Made by a program: the position numbers and the translations under genes
Source: Maniola hyperantus
Taxonomy: Eukaryota; Arthropoda; Insecta; Lepidoptera; Nymphalidae
Reading direction: 5' to 3'
DNA: 64,000 bases
Assembly: GCF_902806685.2 (NCBI RefSeq)
Contig: NC_048557.2
Location: 10,859,554 to 10,923,553 of the forward strand
Notes under the pieces: generated by a model
Database searches by the model: none
The model's input: the letters and a program-made list of their open reading frames with translations, nothing else
What the model was told of the DNA's origin: nothing
Shown here: one piece after another, positions 12,301-20,243 of the stretch
Layout: the number at the start of each line of letters is the position of its first letter
Position numbering within the stretch: position 1 is the first letter of the stretch

Positions 12301-15300
12301 AATGTCAATGTCTAAAGAGTCTGTGGTTCAATGGAATTAATGGTATAAAAATTGTAAAAAAACTCCTGTAAATTGTTTAATAACATCTAAGACCACCTTA
12401 TTACCTAAAATCTACGTAAATCAAATCCTAAAACCCTTTTTTAAAGCACTATTATACCAATCTTAGCTACTACTACAAAATTAAAATGCTGAATATGACC
12501 AGCTAGCTATATTCTCTTGTCGTTTCAGACGGGAGAAATGTATGTAGACGAGTCATTTCCTGCTGCGCCTCGCTCACTCTACTATAGCGGCGCTGGGGAG
12601 GCGGGCGGGGCGGGCGGCGCGGGCGCGGCCGCCAGGTGGCTTCGGCCGCAGCACATCCACGTAGACGCTGATCCCAGGCTGCCCTGGGTCGTGTTCCGGG
12701 ATCCACGACCTTCGGACATATCGCAAGGTGAGCTAGAATGGGGTCCACACTGCAAATTAATCCCGACAGGTGGCGCATAAGCGAACCGGCAACAGAGGTA
12801 GTATATTTGTTTATTGAGCCTCAATAGCTCAACCGGTATAGGAGTGGACTGAAAACCGAAAGGTCGACGGTTCAAATCCCCCCCGTTGCACTATTGTCGT
12901 ACCTACTCCTAGCACAAGCCTGACGCTTAATTGGAGAGGAAAGGGGAATATTAGTCATTTAATATGGCTAATATTCTTTAAAAAAAAAAAAAATCATCTG
13001 TGGAACCGGCTATACTGAGCTGTCATAATTTTAATCCTACGAGCTATCATACACCTTTAAATAATTCATGGAACAATCGTATATTGTATCGATATCAATT
13101 GGTAAATGAAGTGGTTTGGAATGTGTTTCCAGAAGAACCAGAAAGAAACTCGGTGACGTCCCAGTCTATTTTAGGCAATAAAATAATAAAGTAAAATAAT
13201 ATACCATCTTCTCCAGGTGTTCTGGGCAACTGCTGGCTGCTATCAGCCCTGGCTGTACTGGCTGAACGCTCCGCGCTGGTCAGGAGCGTGGTGGTGAGGG
13301 CTGAGCCGGCTCGAGGCGCGTACCAGTTGCGCCTGTGCAAGGATGGCCGCTGGCTCACCGTGACCCTGGACGATCTGTTACCTTGCAACCGGAAGGGTCA
13401 CCTGGTCTATTCTCAGGTGAGGAACTGAATAGCAGAGTTTTATGCCAGAAGAATTCTGGAGAATTCTAGGAATCCAGTGCGCTAATCTGGTATACCAAGT
13501 AATTTTTTGTCACACACTTGTAAAATGTGGAACCATATGTGCTGAGGAACTTAATACCAGAGCATTCTGCTAATACAGGATATGAAGAACACCAGAAATC
13601 TAAGAACACGGATCTGGTATACCAAGTCATGTAACATTTGTACCAACTGCCAACACGGTGGTTCTTCAAAAAGGTGGTAATTAAGAGGCGGATAAACGAA
13701 TTTCTCAAAACCCTGCTGCTCTGGTACAGCAGATATTAGTGGATGGTTGTAATCACTTGCCATTAGGTTGCCGCTGTACGGGTTATTACCGTTGAATCAC
13801 ACCCCGTGAGTAACACTGACTCAACGGGAATTTTTTGAATTGTTGTCCCGTGAACTGTGACTCAATGGGAATTTTTCAAATTTGTTTTCCCGTTGAGTCA
13901 CACCTACATATTGCGTGTGTAACAAGTGTTGACTGAACTGGTTGGGGAGGATAAATAAGTAAAATTTTGTTTTCAGGCTAAAAGGAAACAGTTATGGGTG
14001 CCGTTAATAGAAAAAGCCGTGGCAAAATTACACGGATGTTACGAAGCCTTGGTTTCTGGTAGAGCCATTGAAGGTAAGAAATTAATTAAAAAAATTATCT
14101 TTGACCAGCATCCATATTATGGCTCCCATGTCATCTGATGGTGATTTATGATACAATCTATTGAAATCTAAATCTATAAAAGGAAAAGCTGACTGACTGA
14201 CTGACTGATCTATCAACGCACAGCTCTAACTATTGGATGGATCGGGCTGAAATTTTCAGAATAATGCAGATAGCTATTATGACGTAGGCATCCGCTAAGA
14301 AAGGATTTTAGAAAATTCAACCCCTAAGGGGGTGAAATAGGGGTTTGAAATTTGTGTAGTCCACAGTCGCGCTGTGCGGGTGTGCGGGGCGTCTACCCCG
14401 ATTTCTTGTTTAAGCATGATTGACGTCAAGCGTAAGCCTATCACGCAATAATTTTTTTTTTAGATTTTTCAAGGTGACAAATTAAATCGCTGTACTAAAA
14501 TTTCGTCATTTCTGCCACTATCGTCTTCCTACCTCTAGGTCTTTGCACCCTGACGGGAGCTCCCTGCGAATCAGTATCCCTTCAAGCTGGGGGAGCCGGA
14601 GGTGGTACGGGGGGCGGAGCACCGTTGGAGCAGCTGGACCGGGACCTGGTGTGGGCTCAACTCCTGTCTTCGAGGCAGGCGTGCTTCCTGATGGGGGCCA
14701 GCTGTGGAGGTGGCAATATGAAGGTGAGAATACTTCTTCATCATCATCATCATCATCATCAACCTATAGTCCACTGCTGGACATAGGTCTCTTGTAGGGA
14801 CTTCCACACGCCACGCCTGAATCCAGCGGCTCCCTGCGACTCGTCTGATGTCTTCCAACACTGCGTGTTCCGGTGCGAGGTCGCCATTCCCGCACCTTGA
14901 GAATGAGAATACTTCTTAATGAGCAGCAGATGCTTAGAGCGTCATTGGGATAGGAACAACGATGTTGATACAACTCTTATTTTTGAGGCATGCCTGTTTC
15001 CTGATGAGGGAGATGTGGTGGTGGCAATACGAAGTTAAGATGATCAGGATATCTTCAATATTTTCCTGGAGACATTAAAGGTGCATCATTTGAGATGTGT
15101 TCCTAAAGCAGACCTGCGGGGTGATTACGTATCTCGTGACAGGCTTGCGACAGGCGTAAATCTCGCGATCATTGCTGTCAAACGTCACACGTAACAGCGG
15201 CTACAGAGAGACAGCAATAGCCACAAAGCAAAATAAGAAGAAGAAGAGATACAGAAAATGAACTATCGCATTGCTACTGCTGTCGCGTTGCTGTCGCTAC

Positions 15301-18300
15301 TGCAACGTTTTACGTAATCACCCCCCTGTTTACTGAACAGGGCAACAAGCGACCTCATCTACGATTTTTTCGTATATCCTTAGATTTTGGATTACACCGG
15401 AATTTTTTTCAAACTCCCCTTCCATTATACATCCGTCTAGATACAGTAACTCAACTCAACTCTTCAAATTCATTTTCAGCAACTATCTACTTCGCTGTTC
15501 CCAGCTCGATACTAGCTGTTTGGACGTATTGTGACGGCACTTTACTATATACCTATACAAAATTTTGGTAGAGGAAAACATGTTCCAGTTCTAAATTAAA
15601 TTTCTTTTGGGTACCAGGTGGATGAAGAGGAGTACCAGCGTCTAGGGCTGCGGCCTCGCCACGCCTACTCCGTCCTTGACGTAGTGGAGGTGGCGGGCTA
15701 CAGCCCCCCTCTACGGCTCCTGCGTCTGCGGAACCCCTGGGGCCACTACACGTGGCGCGGTGCCTGGGCCGCCAACTGCCCGCGCTGGACGGAGGCTCTG
15801 AGGAGGTCCCTCCCGGCCACCAGCGCGGATAGGGACCAGGGGGTGTTCTGGATCAGCTTCGATGATGTGCTCAAGTGAGTATAGCTAGTAGAGGAAGTGG
15901 CAGGTTACAACCATTCTGCGCAAGCCCTGGGCTGCCCTGCCCCGGACGGAGGTTTTGAGGAGATCCCTTTCGGCACCAGTGCGGATAGGGACCAGGGGGT
16001 GTTCTGGATCAGCTTCGATGATGTGCTCAAGTGAGTATAGCTAGTAGAGGAAGTGGCAGGTTACAACCATTCTGCGCAAGCCCTGGGCTGCCCTGCCCCG
16101 GACGGAGGTTTTGAGGAGATCCCTTTCGGCACCAGTGCGGATAGGGACCAGGGGGTGTTCTGGATCAGCTTCGATGATGTGCTCAAGTGAGTATAGCTAG
16201 TAGAGGAAGTGGCAGGTTACAACCATTCTGCGCAAGCCCTGGGCTGCCCTGCCCCGGACGGAGGTTTTGAGGAGATCCCTTTCGGCACCAGTGCGGATAG
16301 GGACCAGGGGGTGTTCTGGATCAGCTTCGATGATGTGCTCAAGTGAGTATAGCTAGTAGAGGAAGTGGCAGGTTACAACCATTCTGCGCAAGCCCTGGGC
16401 TGCCCTGCCCCGGACGGAGGTTTTGAGGAGATCCCTTTCGGCACCAGTGCGGATAGGGACCAGGGGGTGTTCTGGATCAGCTTCGATGATGTGCTCAAGT
16501 GAGTATAGCTAGTAGAGGAAGTGGCAGGTTACAACCATTCTGCGCAAGCCCTGGGCTGCCCTGCCCCGGACGGAGGTTTTGAGGAGATCCCTTTCGGCAC
16601 CAGTGCGGATAGGGACCAGGGGGTGTTCTGGATCAGCTTCGATGATGTGCTCAAGTAAGTTTAGCTTAAAGTGGATGCCAAAATGCCAGCAATTTGAGCC
16701 TCAATAGCTCAACGGTCAGAGGAGCGAACTGAAATCCGACAGGCTACCGGTTCTAATCCCGCTGGTTGGCCTACTGTCGTACCTACTCCTAGCACAAGCT
16801 CTCGTTGGGAAGTGGAAAATCATCGATTTTTTCCCCATCGAGTCACACTGTTACTAGTTGCAACTTTTTTTATTAATTAGAATTCCCAACGAGTCACAAT
16901 TTACTGTGGCTGTGACTCGATGGGATTTTTTTTCGATAAATTCCCAACGAGTCACACTGTTACACGATTGGGTGTGACTTGTTGGGAACCCATCTTAGCG
17001 CTTAGTTGGAGGGGAAAGGGGAATATTCGTTATCATTGGCTAATTTTCTTATATTTATTTTAATTGCAGCTCCTGCCTTCCGCCTCAGGAAAGTCCAAAA
17101 GTCATTTGTGGGTATTGGTATTACCTTTTATAATAAAATCCCGCAAACTATTTTGGACTTACCTTTGCACAAGTTTAAAAAATCTATTAAAAATATGCTC
17201 CTGAAAAAAGCATATTACACAATTGAAGATTATCTAAATGATAAAAGAGCGTGGATTTGACCTGCAGCTCGTTCCAGCAACGCACAAGACTGCAAATACT
17301 ATTTTATACATGGCATAATTTTGTACCTATATCAAATATTTGAAAAGAGCAACCGCCGAGTTTCTTGCTGGTTCTTCTCGGCAGGAAAGGCATTCCGAAC
17401 CAGTGGTAGATGCATCCGACTATTCGTAAGCACTTGTAAAAGTTTATACGAATAAAAAAGATTTTCATTTCATTTTCATTTCATTTCATTTCATTATAAA
17501 AATAATTTGCTACAGAACAGCTATTCCAATATTTTGAAATCCTTTTTCTGCACCGTTTTGACCTGGAATAAGTTTTGTTGAAAATATTTCCAGATATTTC
17601 GACTGCATAGACATCTGCAAAGTGCGCGTGGGCTGGCACGAGGTCCGGCTGGCCGGGATCCTGCCCCCCATGTCCTCCACGCGGCACCTGACGTGTCTGC
17701 TCCTCACTGCCACGCAACCCACTGAAGTGGACTTCACTCTATTCCAAGAGGGACAGAGGTGAGGTCCTATATCAACTTATTATAAACTAGCTTATACTCG
17801 CGACTTCGTCCGCGTGGACTACACAAATTTCATACCCCTATTTTACCCCCTTAGGGGTTGAATTTTCAAAAATCCTTTCTTAGCGGATGCCTACGTCATA
17901 ATAGCTCTCTGCATGCCAAATTTCAGCCCGATCCGTCCAGTTTAAGCTGTGCGTTGATAGATCAGTCAGTCAGTCAGTCAGTCAGTCAGTCAGTCAGTCA
18001 GTCAGTCAGTCAGTCAGTCAGTCAGTCAGTCAATCAGTCAGTCACCTTCTCCTTTTATATATATAGATATTGGCGAACGGAGCTCTATATGTACTACTAG
18101 CTGATGCCCGCGACTTCGTCCGCGTGGATTTAGGTTTTTATAAATCCCGTGGGAACTTTTTGATTTTCCGGGATAAAAAGTAGCCTGTCACTCTCCAGGT
18201 CTGTAACCATCATCATCATCATTAATCGATAGACGTTCACTGCTGGACATAGGTCTCTTGTAGGGACTTCCACACGCCACGGTCTTGCGCCGCCGCCATC

Positions 18301-20206
18301 CAGCGGCTCCCTGCGACTCCGTCTCCCTGTGATGTCGTCCGTCCACCTAGTGGGGGTCTTCCAACACAGCGTCTTCCGGTGCGAGGTCGCCATTCCAGCA
18401 CCTTGGGACCCCAACGTCTATCGGTTGTACGAAGTATGTGCCACTTCAGCTTCGCAACCCGTTGAGCTATGTCGGTTACTCTAGTTCTCCTACGGATCTC
18501 ATTTCCTCATTGATCACGTAGAGAAACTCCGCACATAGCTCTCTCCATCGCCCGCTGAGTGACTCTGAGCTTTCTTATGAGGCCCATAGTTAGCCATGGC
18601 CAAAAATTATTCAGACTCAAATAAAGAAAATTACCATTGCAAATTTTCTTTTCAGGAACTCAGCAAAAAGTCAGAGGTCCCAACTGGATCTCTGTGTAGT
18701 TGTGTTCAGGACAAAGTCAGGTCCGAGCGCTCAGGTTGGCAAACTGGTTGCACACAGTAAAAGACAGGTAAGAGAAGTTTTATTCCTATTCTAGCTTATG
18801 CTCGCGACTTCGTCCGCGTGGACTACACAAACTTCAAACCCCTATTTCACCCCCTTAGGGGTTGGATTTTCGAAAATCCTTTCTTAGCGGATGCCTACGT
18901 CATAATAGCTAACTGCATGCCAAATTTCAGCCCGAGCCGTCCAGTAGTTTGAGCTGTGCGTTGATAGATCAGTCAGTCAGTCACCTTTTCCTTTTATATA
19001 TTTAGATATTTAGATAAAATAACAAAAAAAGGACGGTTAAATTCCGAACTTCTTTTTCTCTCTCTCAACTCAATTTGTTCTTCTCTTTTCTCGATAAAGA
19101 TTTTATTTTTCTGAAGATAGTAGAAGAATTAATATTGAACTAGCTTATGCTAGCGACTTCGTCCGCGTGGACTACACAAATTTCAAACTCCTATTTCACC
19201 CCCTTGGGGTTGAATTTTCAAAAATCCTGTCACAATAGCTGTCTGCATGCCGAATTTCAGCCCAATCCGTCTAGTAGTTTGAGCTATGCGTTGATAGATC
19301 AGTCAGTCAGTCAGTCACATTTTCCTTTTATAAATTTAGAGAAATCTCTTACAGGTGCGAGGATTTGTCGGATGTCACAAAATGCTAGAAAAAGGTTTCT
19401 ACCTGGTTGTTTGCCTGGCTTTCAACCATTGGCACACTGGACTAGAGTTGGCCGACAGTTCAGCTTGGCCACGCCACGTGTTGGCCGCACATTCGTCCAA
19501 GCCCCTGGCCGTGGAGAGACCTTCCCTTCATCCTCACATTCTGGCGGATGCCATCATTGGCCTGACTCTAGCCAGGGGACAGAGGCATGAGGGAAGACAG
19601 GGGATGACTGCTTACTACTTGACTAAGGTAAGGATATTTCATGGTTGGTCTCACCTTGGCCAAATCTTTTAAGTTTTTTTAATAAATAAAAATCATGATT
19701 TTTTGAAAATTATTCTCTTTAATCTATATATATAAAAGGAAAAGGTGACTGACTGACTGACTGACTGACTGAATGACTGACTGAATGACTGACTGACTGA
19801 CTGATCTATCAACGCACAGCTCAAACTACTGGACGGATCGGGCTGAAATTTGGCATGCAGATAGCTATTATGACGTAGGCATCCGCTAAGATAGGATTTT
19901 TGATAATTCAACTCCTAAGGGGGTGAAATAGGGTTTTGAAATTTTGTAGTCCACGCGGACGAAGTCGCGAGCATAAGCTAGTCTCTATATATAAAAATGA
20001 ATCGCTGAATGTGTTGCTGATCGCAAATCTCGAGAACAGCTGAACCGATTTCGCTAATTCTTTTTTTTCAATATTATTCCTTGAAGTACGAAGATGGTTC
20101 TTACGGAGAGGAAAATTGAAAAAAAACCTGAAAAAGAATCTACTTTTAGGCGGTACGAAGTTCGCCGGGGCAGCTAGTCCATACTAATATTATAAATGTG
20201 AAAGTG

Positions 20207-20243
<37 letters not shown>

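Noticed and set aside
12503..12875. Antisense frames over exon 12
   Set aside because: GC-rich exon on the other strand gives long chance frames; the plus strand is calpain.
12815..12993. tRNA gene
   Set aside because: Box A and B are present but no acceptor stem closes and the copy ends in poly-A; this is a SINE. The same applies to families J and K.
17955..18030. CRISPR-like or coding repeat (open frame with repeated SVSQ)
   Set aside because: Simple gtca microsatellite inside a Helitron; no spacers.
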